Below, one piece after another: positions 1-15,000 of a stretch of DNA of 64,000 nt (positions are counted from its first letter, which is position 1; the number at the start of each line of letters is the position of its first letter). This DNA is from Symsagittifera roscoffensis (lineage: Eukaryota > Xenacoelomorpha > Acoela > Convolutidae), in the NCBI RefSeq assembly GCF_963678635.1, contig NC_087067.1, positions 11,269,716 through 11,333,715 on the forward strand, read 5' to 3'. The notes below the pieces were generated by a model. That model did not search any database and was not told the DNA's origin. It saw only the letters and a program-made list of their open reading frames with translations. The position numbers and the translations under genes were made by a program.

Positions 1-48
1 CGCATGGTGTTTATGACAAGAATCCGAGGCAACTTCTTGAAACTTGCT
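1..48 (-). CDS. USP34: USP34 exon 14, partial
   Basis: Acceptor tgtttcag|AGCAAG at 49-50; the exon runs off the window. It reads SFKKLPRILVINTMR in phase with exon 13 and matches the conserved F-K-K-L-P-R-I-L motif that follows the first zinc-finger half in USP34. The catalytic His lies further left. Confidence 0.9.
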
Positions 49-3000
49 CTGAAACAACGCCACGGTCCACTGATAATTCATATCTTGGTTCTCTTTTGGG
101 AAAAGTTCGTTTCATGTAAAAGACCAAATTAAACAAACCACACCAGCAAATACCTTGACACGTTATCAGCTGCTTCGACTCTTATAAACCTTGCTAAGCA
201 CAAAAAATAAAGCTAAAGTTTCCTTGGTTTTATTCAAATGAAGTTCTTCAATTTGGAGCATAAGAAAAAAAATTGCAATAAGGTAAATAAATATTACTAT
301 TGAGAAACTTTTAAGTAAAAAGAGCCAAATAATGAAGTCTTTAGAGCAGCAATAAAGGCAACCATGGGTGGTTCGAATCCCGTCAAGATGGTTGCTAGAG
401 GGCGAAGTAAAACTTCTAATTTACGGAAAAAAAAAGTAAGAGCAACGAGCCAAATTGAGGAGCTGAACTACTTATACTTTGGGGTTTTCCCAAAAGGAAA
501 AACAGTCCATAGCCATAGTTTAATCTTAGTGAACATAGATAGATTATGATCATTCGTATCTTGTGAAAAATTCGCCTCCATCGCGGACTTATTCATCCAA
601 GTTGAACTAGCACCACCCCCCCCCCACAAAAAAAAACCCAACTAGACATCATCCTCTTTGTCCTCTATGAAAACTTAATGCAGGGAGATTAAGCACACAC
701 GAAATTTCCACCTAGTTATGAACTTACAATTTTGCAAACAGGGGAAATTTTAACTTGATCGGATTGATGTTAGGGTATTTTGTACCTCTTTTCAGCTCGC
801 ACTTTGGTGTGACAACTGGAACAGGTGTACATGTTGTCTCCCTCCAGCATGTCAATCTGGCAGAACTCGTCCAGTGACTCATAGAGATCTCTCAAGTCAG
901 CCACCTGACACCTTACAGTGAAGAACTGCTCCACTGTCTTGCTCACGTGCATACAGTCCAAAGACACCACACCTAACAGGAAAAAAACCAAACTGTTAGC
1001 ATATCCCTTCAGGCTAACTAATGAGTTATGACCGATGTGGTTAACTCAGAGTAATTTCGGATAGGGTACACCGTCTGCTCGTCACGCTATCTTATTTTCG
1101 GCCGGATAGATTCGTGCAACTTCTTAGTCTAATACCGATCCTAATCTTACTCTTATACTTTCTAGTCTCAGGGTGTTTAACTAGTCTCTGCTAGGCTCAA
1201 TAGATCTAGGGTATACTGGTTTGTTGCGGCTGCTGAAGTTCTCTTGGAGAGGCAACTAATTTCTAAGTTAAATTCAAATCTCTCTGGTGCTGAAATTACA
1301 AGTAATTTCAGCACTTACAAATAAGTGGGTTGTTAGTTAGATGAATCATGATTGGTTAATATTAAACACTTTACAGTGGTAAAATATCTAATTTATCCAA
1401 TCATAAAATATAGTTTAGATCAGGTTCCACCCATCCGGGTTTTACAGAGTTTTTTAGAATTATCTTTCTGCAATTCAAAGGATGGATGATGAACGTTGGT
1501 ATTTGACGAACATCGTATTCTTGTCCGGTTCCTCTTGTTAGAGAAGTTCCAGGACGCTGGAGTTAGGGGCATCAATCGTTGTGTCTTCTTGTGACAACGA
1601 CTGTGTTTTCCAACGAAATCAATCTGATTTCAAAATGGTTTGCTAATGACGGGTTTTTCTGTATTATGCGGAGAACTTGTTTTGTGTTCAACCTCGTCTG
1701 GGAATGGCGTGGAGATTGTGCGTGGAGGGGATGCCTTGTAACTCGGATCTGTACGTATACTTGAACGTCGAGGTGGTCATTGGTCTAGTTCAATGAAGTC
1801 CTTTTCTGCGAAGTCAAGTCGTACTCTAAATCCTTTGAGTTGTGATTGTGGACGGCATATCGGTTGTGGTTAGCCATTCTTGTTCGAGTGTAGTGGGGTC
1901 GTTTTGTCTTTGGATGTTCGTCTTTGTTGTTGCGTGCTGATCTATATACTGCAAGGTATGATTTACATTTTATAAAATTTTTATTAGTTCAGTTTTTTAA
2001 TTATGAATTTAGCTAGTTGTTTTCACAAAAGCATTTTGTTTTAGTTCGGTTATTTTGAAGAGTTACTCACCCTTGAGTACCTCTTATTAAAAATAGAAGT
2101 GTGGTCACAAAGCGTGGATGTAGCGCGGTGGGTTAGGCCGGCTATAGAGCATGCTCAGGACGTCCTCTCTGGTGGGTTAGGCCAGGAGTGGGAGTATGAT
2201 TTCGTGCGGTTTCTTTGAGAAGTCCTGTTATGTGATAACGTTTTATGTTGGGTTTGTGTTGGTCTTTCTTATGTTCCTTTGGTTGTCTCCTTTTTTCAAA
2301 AATCAAATTGTTTTTGTTATGGGTTTGTCTTTCGACTTTTTTGTGTTTTATTATTTCTTTCTTAGACTTTATAATAGTCTTCAAAAGAATAAATTATCCA
2401 GTTTTAAACTGGGTTAACCCGGTTTGGGTACTGTTGGTTTTCTTTTCTTAGTCATGCTGTTATTTTATGATTTGTGGTGTTTAGTAAGCTGCGTTGGTTA
2501 GTTCGGTTTAGTATATAATTCCTTTCCAACCGGGTTAAAGGAAAGTTTGAAACTTGTTATCGTGTGTTAGAGTTGTTGAGTGTGAAAACTTGAAACTGAA
2601 ATTCATTATTTAAACAATTCTTCGTGGGCAAGCTGTGCGAGTTTGGATAGAATTCCTGTGCGAATGAATGAAAATATCAAAAGGTTAGTACTGCATTTTC
2701 ATTTTATCAATTTATTACATAGAATTTCAATTTTACTGCATTTGAGGGAAATTTTAAAGTTATAAATTTTCATCGTATTGAATTTTACTGCTTCATGGGA
2801 AAATAATTTATAGAATAAATTACTACATTTGGTATGAGTTTTATTACATTATTTAGTGCAAGGTATTAATAAATTTTAGAAGAATTTTAACAAGTTTGCA
2901 TTTTTATTTTTCTTTTCTGTTTTGTAGATTGTCGTGGTGTGAAGACTAGAAATGTAAATCAAACTTTGATAGAAAATGGTTAGTACTAATTTAAATTTAT

Positions 3001-6000
3001 TAGTGAAGAGTATTTTAAATTATACTTACCTGTTAATCATCTGGGAAAAAGCCGTGGGGGAAGATGTCGTGTATCATATCTGATGTTGTTAGTAATTTGG
3101 CTAGTATGCGAATGATGTTTTTAGTTTGGAGCAGTGGCCAAAGCAATTGAAGTGCTTTAATGATTTTTAGTTCTTCGGTGCCTACTGCAAACTCATAAGG
3201 TGTGTTTTGAATGAGATTATATATTTTGTGATTGTATTTAGTATTGTGAATAAATTCTAAGATCTCATTTTGACGCCAGAAATAAATTTTCACTAATAAA
3301 GACGCAAAAACTGTACAATCCATTTACAAAAAAAGCACCACACCTAACAGAAAAATACCAAACTGTTGGCAATATGCCTTCCGGCTAACTAATCTGAACG
3401 AATCAGATCTCATTTTGACGCCGGAAATAAATTTCCACTAACAAAGACGCAAAAACTGTGCAAAATCAATTTACAAAAAAAGCGCCATTAAGTGCTCAAG
3501 GTCACTGATATTTCGAAAAAATTCCTATCAACTACAGTTCTGATTTAAATTTTCCAGACGAAAGGAATAGAATCTAAACTTTAAAGTGCGTCTTATACAA
3601 ATTGAGTTGACTTTAGACTAAAAATGATGAAGATCATACTAATTTATATTTTTAGCAGAAGTATTATAGTGCAACTTTATTAAAATTCAGCGAAATCCGA
3701 ATTTAACTCACAATCGATCATTTTTTTGATTTTTTTGTTAATCAAAAATTACGATTTTACTATCGGAACAATTGCTGATAAAACTTTACTAAAATGAGCT
3801 TTTTCTGCAACCGAAAAAAGTTTAAGAAGGGTATAATCTTTCAAATTCGGTATAGATAACTTTATCTTTGTTAGATTATAAGTTAGATACGTTAGATTAT
3901 ATGAAAAAGCGTCAATTTTCTAACATAAAATGCCAAATGTTTTTACTTGAAAATAATTTTTAAACTTTTTGCTCAAATTTTTAGAGATAATACCCTTTGG
4001 TATAATTAGAGGCTCACTTAGGTATAATTTTACACAGAGGCGATGCTTCGCTTTGCAAACACTAGCAAGAACACGACAAAGAGCAGCTTTGCAAATTACA
4101 ATAAGAAAAGTGTAAATAAGCCACGAATTAGCAAAAACTCGTCTACGTCTGAGATTCGAGCCTGCGACCTTGAGATTAAGAATCACACACACTATCCACT
4201 CAGTCACGGAAACTCATTCGTAGATAGCAGGGAGAAGATTAATAACTAGCCACAAAAAAGGCAGACAGCAGATTCTATGCAACTTCCAATGCTAACAGTG
4301 AAATTTCCAAATAAGTGAACATTTATAATGAACACTTTAATTTGCGAGTTAGATTAGAAAAGAAGGTTCGTAATAAAACATTAAGCTGACGCTAGAGTAA
4401 TCAGCAACTGATCCGCTAGTTCTAGCACAATTTTGTATTGGCTATTAAATCCAAAAAAGACCGATTATGGGTTAAAAACTTCGACCCGAACTTCGCAAAA
4501 TAAATTGCACCATAATAATTCTGCTAAAAATCTGAGCATGTTTTGTCGCCATCATTTTCGTCTTATATCAACTCATTTCGAGAAAAACGCATTATAAATT
4601 TCAAGTTTTATTCGTTTCGACCGGATAATTTAAATCAGCTCTTTATACCTCTGTTTCATTTTCGAAATAAATTAATAGCTTCACATAAACTTCGACAAAA
4701 TAAACTATTAAATTATAACATGCATATCTTCTTCTTGTTCAAAAACTCTCTCCCGCTCTATGATATAGCTGGGAAAATAACCAACAGATAGTAACAAAAA
4801 CAGCAAATAAAAACAGCCAACATGCAGTTAGAAAAGAGTTAGTTAACACAAGGAAACAAAAAACGACTGGTTATTTAAAAAAAAAAACGTCAAATTTCAA
4901 GTGAAAAATATATGGCCTTCAAGCTCTTTGAATTTTAAAAAGAATTTGTGATTAACACATTTTTGATAAAAAAAGATTTATCATTGAGAAAACTAGATCA
5001 ATAGGTGGACTTTTTATTCCGCTGGAAAATCTGAAATTTAAATTCCACTTGCGAAATTAGAAAGTCGATCATGTTTTTCGTGATCTTTACACTTTTGCTG
5101 TTCGACAGCTTAGTTTGCCTTCCTTTTAATAAAGGAATCGAACTGAACTGAAAAACATCCAAAAGACAAACCGCTAAAAATCAAATTTGAGCCTGAGCAA
5201 ATATTAGGACTTCTCTATTTAAGATAAACATGAAAAAATCATCGCGACATATATAAGATTCTTTACTACGTTCATTGACTCTTACAAAATGACAAACGTT
5301 TCTCGAGAGTTTGTAACGCCGTAACCTCTCTGAGCTTCAAGAATCCTTCTTGAAGTATTTTTTAATCCTCTGAAATGCAAAATATGAACACCGCTTATAA
5401 AAATCAAAATCAAGCTATTTCCACTTTTGTTAGCATGCAGCGTAACTTCTGGGTACTGAATAACTGAATAATTGGATAAAAAATTCTCAAAAACCTATTC
5501 AATAAATTTCAAACCAGTTTTTCTAGACTGATTAAAATGTTTGGAATTTCATTATATCGTTTGAATCAAAACTTCAAAGTGATATATCATTCGACCCAAT
5601 CCGATAAATATTTGTCCCACGTGTTTTTGCGTAGAAAACAAAAAATAAAAACAAAACACACCTGAAGACACAGTTCTTCCCCACTTTCCTATCATAGCAA
5701 CTGAATTTTTTACTTTCAAACTTTGAGTTCTATGAAAACAGTTTTATTGCCTGAAAGCTTTTTAAATTTCTCAGATTTGTTTGTTTTATCTATTTTTTAA
5801 AAACCTAGCCCAATTCGAGACTTTTCTCTCTCAACTCAACTCAATTTTTTTCTTATTTCACAGGGGAATTTCTATTCCTATAAAACTGAAGCTCAAGATC
5901 TTTAAATTGTCCCCCATTTGCTGATCGAATTCGTAGCCCCCCGACAGTTGGAAAGTGTCAATGAAGGTAAAAAATAACAGACTTGTTTTTTGAAAACTTC

Positions 6001-9000
6001 AACTTTAGAATTTCAAAGAAAAATAGTATTTGGCCTTAAACACTTTGATTTTCAAGAACAATTTATGATTGGCACCTCTTTGATACAATTAACTCAGTTT
6101 GAGAAAATTGAAGTGTTAGGTAATGTTTTATTCCGGTGGGAAATCTCAAAATTATATTCCACTTTCGCAACTAGTTATTTCACGCCATTTCCTCTTTTGT
6201 AATTGGAGCGCGAAATTTGCCTGCTTAGCAATGAACTTGAACTGAACTCAAAATGTTCACATATGCATGCCCATGGAGAGTAAATAAAGCAGCCAAACTA
6301 TAAACCATCTGAAAATGCGCGGAGTATATATGTCAGCCGAAACGTTACGTTACATCAATGAAATGTGCATGACTTTCCTAACTGTTACATAATTGTTACA
6401 TAACTATTTCATAACACATAGGTAATTTGGCTGGTTGGTACTTCGGCTGATTTATGTACCACCATGCCAAAGGGCATTCATAATTGGAATTCGTTTTAAC
6501 TTTTAGAGAACATTCTTTCTTTCTTTTCCAGAACTCCGGCGGAAAAAAGTTCACTAGATGTTACTCACTGTTTGTGATCTCTCCCCTGAACAGATTATGG
6601 ACCAGGTCTCTCAGCTGGGGACTCATGTCTTCCAATTTGGCGATGAGGTCATTGAAGAACTCAGTCATGTCCTTCTGGTCACAAGTGTTCAGGGGCTCAT
6701 TGTCCATCACGTACGAACGACAGAACGAACGCGGATTGTATGCTTTTCTGTCACTCAGCTACAAAAAATTACGTTTCGTAACTGACAGATTTGACAATCG
6801 AACCCCTCTTCACACAAAGAGTCATAAAAAATCTCTTACGGCGCTTTAGGTGGGGGGAGGGGGGGTCAATTATACAACTTATTGCAATAGCGCTTCTAAA
6901 ATTTTTGTCTTGTTGAAAATTGCCTACGACGCAGAAAAAATTTTGATCAAATAGGATTTTAATACTGCATGAGGAGGTTTTAAATAGTTCGACCTAAAAC
7001 GTCTACAAAAATCCCCTCTCCTCGCCAAAATCCCACATAACCAAAACCAATATCGAGTTGATGCTGAGTCAAGTCAAAGTTTGGTTTAGAATTACATGGA
7101 TTATTTGTAGACATCGTAGAAAATTTCATTGCCTTAAGGTGGCTTATTATTTTTTCAATTTAGGAGAATCTTCCCAGACTCTTTATCTCACCTGCAAATA
7201 AGCGAACATCTTTTGTAGCTCCAACAGGACTTTTCCATGTTTCCTTTCCATGTTACTATTCGACATTCCAGTTGCTCCGTTGCCATTTTGAGGCACATCA
7301 CCTTCCATATTTGCCACATTCATACTCGCTTCATTGTGATTGGCTGATAAAATGGCCGAACGCGCTTCATGGATCATAAACAGGTGTTGCAGTGCAGTCG
7401 CCATATAGCATGTGGCACCTAGGTTAATTAGCCCCACAAAACCCGCTTCTGATCTTCGTTCATCCAACGGCCAGTAGGACCATGGGTAGGGCGCATGAAA
7501 CTCTTTCGAATTTTGCTTCATCAACGAAGAGTAGATGAAATCATAATTTTTCACACACCCGCTAGCGAGCTGAATTATCAAATCAAACGCTGCCTTTCTG
7601 CTATCAGGATTGACCAATTTTGGGGTTTTCGTTTCCGATTCTATTTTAAACAGACATTTCATTAGGCTTTTGATTAACTCCAAACCTTGATCTGACGTCA
7701 CGAAAGGTGGTTTAAGTCTACAAATTGAGCACATGATTGTCAGAAGCCCTCTTAAACTAGAGCAGTCTCCATTTTCTTCACTCCAGAATGCATTTTGCAG
7801 AAACTCATCCAAAGCTGTGGTTATAGATTTGACAAGGTACGACACAAAATCAGCATCACTTGCGCGTTCTTCCTCTTTTTCTAGGTAAATTCTCATCAAG
7901 TTTTCGAACAGAGAAAAGTATTCCTGGCCTGAACTTGGATCCGCTATTACACTTGAGTCTCTTGAATCGCGGTTATTATGGTCCTCGAGGCAACCTTCCG
8001 AAATGCTTTGGACTTCGGCCAGAAAATTAATTAAAGTTTCAATCGTCTTTTTGCAAAAAGCGAAGGACTTATGAGCCAATTTTGTAAGACCAGTTGTCGA
8101 AGTCTTGCTTATATTCTTGGTTGCAAAATTGACCACAAGTTGATAAACTAATGAAAAGAATAATTTATGCTCCATCAAACTGGTACAAACGGAAGGATCA
8201 TGACAAGCGTATAAATTGAGAATGAGGAAACATTGGCACACTAAATTTGACTTCAACGATAAAGTTCTTCTCGAAACTGCATCCGTTTGAGTTTTCGACG
8301 CGGAATCCATTAGAATAAACAGACTATCCAGAAATCGGTTTTTATCCAGCATCGAAACAAAAGATGGCCTATTTTGACTTAATTCTACAATTTGGGGTGG
8401 TACGTACATTTCATTTTGGGATCCAACGCCTAAGGAATCTGAGCAAAAACTGTTTTGACTGCGCATCACTAAGCCTCCTGAAGTGAACGGGTGCAAAGCG
8501 AAAATGTTGAATAATCTTAGAATCGAGGCAAGACACTCTTGCTTCCATTCTGACAATTGAACGTTTGGTGAGTCTTTCTTTTCACTCATTAGTTCTTCAA
8601 GCAAAACTTTCGACTCAAACACTGTTACCAGAAACTTTAATCCGCCGTATTCCACAAACTTTTGGCACCAATCTGAGCCAACTTTGTTTTTATTTTGACT
8701 CTGGGACGGCCCTGAAGTTTGGCTATTTGAGTCGCCACCAAAATCGGCGGTTAAATTAGAATCGAAGTTCGGAAGCGTAGGTGTCAAAAGGTTGGCTCCA
8801 TGACCCCCAAAACCCCTCGGAGTGAGGGACGCGTCTGAAGTCATTTGGGATATCTTGTTGTGGCAATTGATGGCCAAATGCTCTAACATTTGAAGAGAGT
8901 AAAGCAACTTGAAGACGTTATCAACATCGAGAATGGTCGACCAGTCTATTGATGATGAATTCGCCATTTGGGGGAGATCTTTCGAAGAACTTGGCTCGGT

Positions 9001-12000
9001 GGCATTCGTCTGATAACTCGAATCGGTTGATAAAATCTCGAACTGCTGTTGAATTGCAGGATATGTCGGCAAGAGCATGATGAGATCCCAGACCAATCGG
9101 ATTATTTCGTCAATGTTGAAGATTTGAGCCTAAAATAAAGACAGGAATAATTCATCAACGCTTCAGTACTCTGACATACGCATTGAAAAATTAACGAACA
9201 ATTAATTGTCAATGCATATTTATTTTTAATAACTTTTAATCTTTACTCTAGAATACACTCAGAAAAAAATGATTTAAAACAAATAAGTTAATGCAATATT
9301 TAACTAAGGTAATGCAATACTACTGCTGAAAACAGGTGAACAGAAAAAAAAACAGATTTGAATCATTCACGAGAAAAATTACAACACGTTTCATTTCCAG
9401 ATATCCAATATCCAAAAAAACGCACCAGAATGTTCTGCAGAATCAATATATGCGCATTAAGACGTTTCTAAGCACCAATCCCAAGTGCTTCGCTCTTTAA
9501 GAAAAAAAACAAGAATAGCCAGTTACGGTGCAAGTAGCACAGAATGTTCCGACATAGTCTAAAACATAAAAACAAAAAAATATTTCTTTTCAAATTAGTG
9601 CATTTTTTTTTCTGCGGGGTGTGATAAAAGGATCTGAAAGAAAATCCAGAACTTGAGAATATTCGACATTTATAGTAAATTAAGCGAAAACTGTCGAGAA
9701 ATGACTAAGAAAACAAAACAATATCAAAAATGAAATTCGAAAAATTGATTCAAATATTTTTTGATTTTTCGAAGTTGTTAACTAGTAAATGTCGCTTAAA
9801 AAACTCCAAAAACAACTTAAATTGAGTAAAACTACGTTTTTTTGTCCTAAACCAAGTAAAAGTAAGCTCTTGTAAGCATGCTCGCTCGAATTCAGACAGC
9901 AAAACATTTTAAACCTGTTTTTCTTGACACTGGGACAACTTGTTGGGAATTTCTTAATGTTGTTCGAATGACGACTGAAAAGGCTTTAATATGATATATC
10001 ACTCAACCCAGTCCGATGATCATTTGTTGTACCTGATTTTGCGTGGAAATCAAAGAAGAAAAAATAACAAACCCTAACACAAAGTTCCTCCCCATTTTCA
10101 ATGGTCGTAACAAAAAGAACTGAAAATGACTTTGCGCTCATTAACAATTGTCAATTACATTTTCGCAGAAGCTGCCTCGGTATAACAAAAACAATGATAG
10201 CCGGTTACTAAGCGACTTGCACAGAATGTTACGACCATAGTCTTAGAAAAAAAATACAACCGTTTTTTCAAAATATTGTCGTTTTTTTTCGGCGTGGTGT
10301 GATAAAGGAGCTGAACAAAAACTGGGGAAGGTATACTCGACAGCCATACTAAAATAAGAAAAATGAAAAACAATTTTTGTAAAAAAAAATACTAGAAAAA
10401 CGAAAAATTCTAACAAAATTTTCGACAAATTTTTCGAACTTTTGAAAAATTTGATTCCAAAAAGGCGCTAAAATGCTCAAAGTAGACTAAGTAACCCAGC
10501 TAAAGACTAAGTTTTAAATTAAGTTACTTTAAGTTATTGTGAGCTTTTAAGCAATTAATCAATTAAAATAAAACTGCTCGCGCGCTTTATTCGCTCGAAA
10601 AAAGACGAGAAAGCAAAAGTTTCAAACCGGTTTTTCTTGACACTGGGAAAAAATTTTGAATTTTTTTGTATCAAGATTCGAATCACGACTGTAAGGGCTT
10701 TAATATGATATATCACTCAACACAGTCCGATGATTATTTTTGATACCTGATTTTGCATGGAAAACAAAAAACCTAAAACACCCGAATACTAAGTTCCTCC
10801 CAATTTCCATGGTCGGAACAACAATGCTAGATAATTTGAAGAGAAAATTTGGATTTTTCAACAATATACATGCAATAGCTTAACAGAAAACTATTTTGAG
10901 ACGCTACCTTAGAAGCTGAGCTCTTAAGGTTGGAGAGCCTTCTTAGAGTCTCAAACAGTCTGTTGAAATGAGCTTGCTGTAGCAATATCACTTGCGGGTA
11001 ATTCTCCAAAGGCGGTTCTATATACAGACAACCTGGAAACTTCAAAAATACATCCCCTAGCTGAAACTTTGAAGCCGCGTCTTCCGATGACGAATCGTCG
11101 CAGTGCAGAAAAGTCAAAACGGCCGCAATTTGAGACTCATCACGTATGCATAAATCCGACAGAATCCGGTCATCGTGTTCCAATTTCAACTCCAGGCCAT
11201 TTGTAAGCAACCTGTAATACTTCAACCGAGATCCTTCCTGAGTGTCAGAAGAGTTTTTATCATCAGAATCGTCCAGTGGTTTAGATTTCAGAAGCTCGTT
11301 TTGGTGAAAGGTCACATCTGCCCGCAGTTCGCCAAGATAGTCCGAAGAATGCATGTTGATTAGCTTGGGCTGATTGACGCCTGCAACTCGGTTGGCAAGA
11401 TACAACTTCAGCTGGTGAGAACCCTGGAATATTATTCAAAAATCTATATAGCATTTTCCATTAACATCGATATTGAAATACCGATAACCTTATTGAAATC
11501 CATCGGCAGAATTAGTGACTAAATGACAGAATTTTTTAAACCAATTTACAATTAGCAGTAATTGATGTGAATTTTGAGGGTGACACTTCACTTCGACGAT
11601 AAATTCAAAATTTTCTTTTTTTTAGAGACTAAAAATAGTTTTTAAAAACTTTCATTTAGCTCTTTTAATAAACCTTTCAATAAAGCTTCCGGCAGTACCT
11701 TCCCAAAAAAATGGAAATTCCGAAATAAATTCAAAACAAAAATTTTGGAAAAAAATACAGATTTTATTTAACATTTTTCCACAGAAAACTGTAGTCAGAG
11801 CTTGATGTTTTACTACCACAGCAATTTGCTGCTTTTATTTCGTAATTTTTCTTGAAGATCAGACCTTTCTGGGCATCCATGTTTTGGAGTGGCTGTGTAT
11901 TGGGGCAGTGTTGGCCTTCAGGGCCGAGTGTCTAATGTGGAACGAGTACTTCTTGTAACTCTGCTGGATGTGATGTAACAGAAGACACACTATCGACTGC

Positions 12001-15000
12001 AATTCCTTTAGTCTGTCCAGACAGAACTGAAACAAAAAATGGTACATAATTACGTCAGAAAAAAACCAGGTGAAATACAATTTATGCTACACAGAGACGA
12101 AGCTGAGCTTCGCACCACTTGCGATGAAAACATGAACACAGATGCGAAGCTGAGCTTCGCACCTTTTGCGATTCAAATATGAATGAATATGATTCAAATC
12201 AAACGGAAAAAAAAACAATTTTTTCATTTTTTTTAACAAAAGCCCAAAATATACAAAACAAAAAAGGAGCACCATTAGAAACTCTACAAAAAGCTTTGGG
12301 AAAGCTATAGAGAAGGCAACTTTTCAAAAAAGTCCTTTTAGCGAAACTAAGCAGACAAAAAAAAGCAGACAATAATCTAAATTAGCCAAATTTTTTAATT
12401 TGCAAAAAACACAGGTCTCAACTGGACTCGAACTTCCAGGCTTTGTCGTCTCAAGCATTGGAGTTACATCGACTTGGAAAAAAGCTGAACCATCGAGCTA
12501 CGGGAATCAAGTCGACAAAAAAAACAGACGGGCGACAGTCCAAAAAAAACTCTAGTTTCCAAAAAAAGAGCCCGACCGGTTTCGAACCCCAAGACTTTGC
12601 CATCTAAAGCTTTTGCTTTTCCTCTACGCCAGCTGGTTGATTGGATTTGAAACTATAACTACCAGTGGTTACAAAACTGAACGTACCTGAGCAGAAATCC
12701 TTCAAGACGAAAAAAAAACATCAAAAAATTCTAAATTTATAAAAATATTCCAACCCTTTCCCCTCAGAGCACATACACGCGCACAGAAACTTTTTTCGGT
12801 GGTAACGACACAATTAGAGGTCACTAAGTCGATATTAATTAAGCCGAAAAATATCAAGCCGATAAAAAAGACAAAAAACGAACAAAAAACTTAAACAAAT
12901 CGAGCTGGCAAAATTACAACCAATATGAAAAGCAAATTTCGATTCGGTCGGATTTTTGAAATGCTAAAGAAACTAAAGTGTGAATTGTTTACAGCTAAAA
13001 TAAACAATTTTTAGATGTGCTAAGCCGACAAAACATAAGCAGACAAATAATAGACCTTAATATTTGTGATCTGAAATTTTAGTTTTAAAAAAGTGACCCT
13101 GGTCAGATTCGAACACAGGACCTTTGCCGTCCCGGGGTATTCGTTACCACTAGGCTAAATTCAATATGAAGCAAGTTACATCAGGAGCCCAATGAGTCGT
13201 AGACAAATTTGTTTACGGTAAAAAAAGTATTACCCGATTGTAATACCGTTGCTTATTGCAAGGGTACAGAAAGACAGAAGAATAATTATTACGTTGAAGA
13301 AAGAAAGAATATTACGTTAAGAAGAAAAATTATTAGGTTAAGAAAAAATATATATTTCTCAAGTGTTAAACTAAATTCAAAGTGCATTCAAACCCGAGAG
13401 GCGAGCGAAACGCTGCCCAAATTTGGAATATTAATTTATTTCAATATCGATAAGGTTTATCAAACAATCAATTGAGAAAAAAGATAAACTAAAACCATTT
13501 CTCATCGAGGGAAAGACCAACATATGAGCTGTCCAGCTCTTTAAGGAGAGCCGCTATTGCACCCCCGGTTGTGCCTCTAAACGCGCAATATCTAGGTTAT
13601 TTTTCTGGAGTAGTAGAGTTGCTTTATCCTCAAGCAACAAACCAAGGCGATTGTGGGCCTTGAACCACCGACCTTTGGACTGAGAAGCGGAGATCTTAGC
13701 CCCTTCACCGTTGCTCCACAAAGCAAGGAATGTCCTTATTTGCATTTTTAATGAAAAGATTGCAACTGTCGAACAGGGTGGGACAGTTGTTGGCTAAATT
13801 CAAACTTCGTAGTATTCAAAACTTAAAGATGATACATTTTCAAAGTGTAACTAACTTGTTCGAAACAATTTACAGATCCATTAGATGCAAAAAAAATATA
13901 CAAGGAAAATATTGTTCTTACCGTTTCATCGCTCTGGAGAAACTTCGATATCCTCTCGAAGGTGCTCGCAATAAACTCTGCTTCTTTTTCGAGTTTGGGT
14001 AAATGCAAGTAGTAGCCATTCAAGACATCTCTAGCCATCTTTTGCATTTCTGAATCCTTCGACGTCAACAAAATAGCCCAGAACTGCTGCAGACCAGCAC
14101 TTATCAATTCAGCTCTAATTTCCGACAACCCATTGGCTACAGAAGTCCTGGAAACATCAGCTGTATTCAAGCTACTTGAAGTCCCACTGACGTTTGGGAG
14201 TTCTGCGACTCCGTTTGAAGACGTTACAGATTCATCGCCAGGAGAGGATTGCTGGTCGCTAAAGAATACTCCTTTGACGGCTTTGCAGAAAAGCACCGCT
14301 AGTAAATGAACTTCAGCCAAATCTGACAAGAGCGGACCGGTTCCTTGAAGTGCCGAGGAGTAGCTTTCGATTTCCATCGGCCTTGTTGCCAATTCACTAT
14401 TTATCGGAGCTGTATCAGTCGGCGAAGATGCTAGATCCGATTGAAGTTTACTCCATTGCGAGTCAGTTGTAACTAGTTTGCAATAGATCATCAACCATTG
14501 CTGGTCAGTCATTATGTGAATCTCATCCGTTTGACATATACCACATAACCAGTTCAGGAAGAAATCTTTGTAATTTGGGTTCGTGGACAGAACCGTCCAA
14601 AGAGATATAATATGTCCGTCTGAGAATGTATAGCAAAAACTATGACTCGTTTTGTGAAAAATTGCATCGAACAAGTGCAAAAACTCTCCGAGTTCCGATT
14701 GCGTTAGAGGCAGATTGTCAGTATTTGTTTGCTCTGGACTTTCAACCATTTCGTTGTGATCTGCAGTTAAATTTGCAGTTTCTGATTCTATCAAACTTAG
14801 AATTGTTCCAACCAGAATGTCCAGCATTGAGTGTGTTTGGATCGCGTAGTTTGACAGCGAAACTACGTTGGAGAACAATGCTTGCAACATTTTGACACAC
14901 ATGAAAGTCGAACAATTATTTCGAACCGAATTCAACAAGGAACGAACCATCTCCTTCAAAATTTCAGGATACTTCAAGAAAACTGCAACTAAATCGAACA

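Larger units (their letters stand above)
973..6568 (-). other. USP34: USP34 intron 12, with duplication and inserted block
   Basis: 5.6 kb. The acceptor segment at 966-1023 recurs at 3335-3397 (about 85% identical). The next segment recurs as 3267-3334 and 3410-3486. About 2.2 kb of foreign-looking sequence (1024-3266) sits inside the first copy. The rest holds repeat copies at 4036-4395, 4790-5240, 5450-5720 and 5950-6250. The stretch 3487-4030 is AT-rich with nothing recognised. Confidence 0.7.

Noticed and set aside
370-390. tRNA gene
   Set aside because: Only a B-box (GGTTCGAATCC) is present; no A-box or cloverleaf around it.
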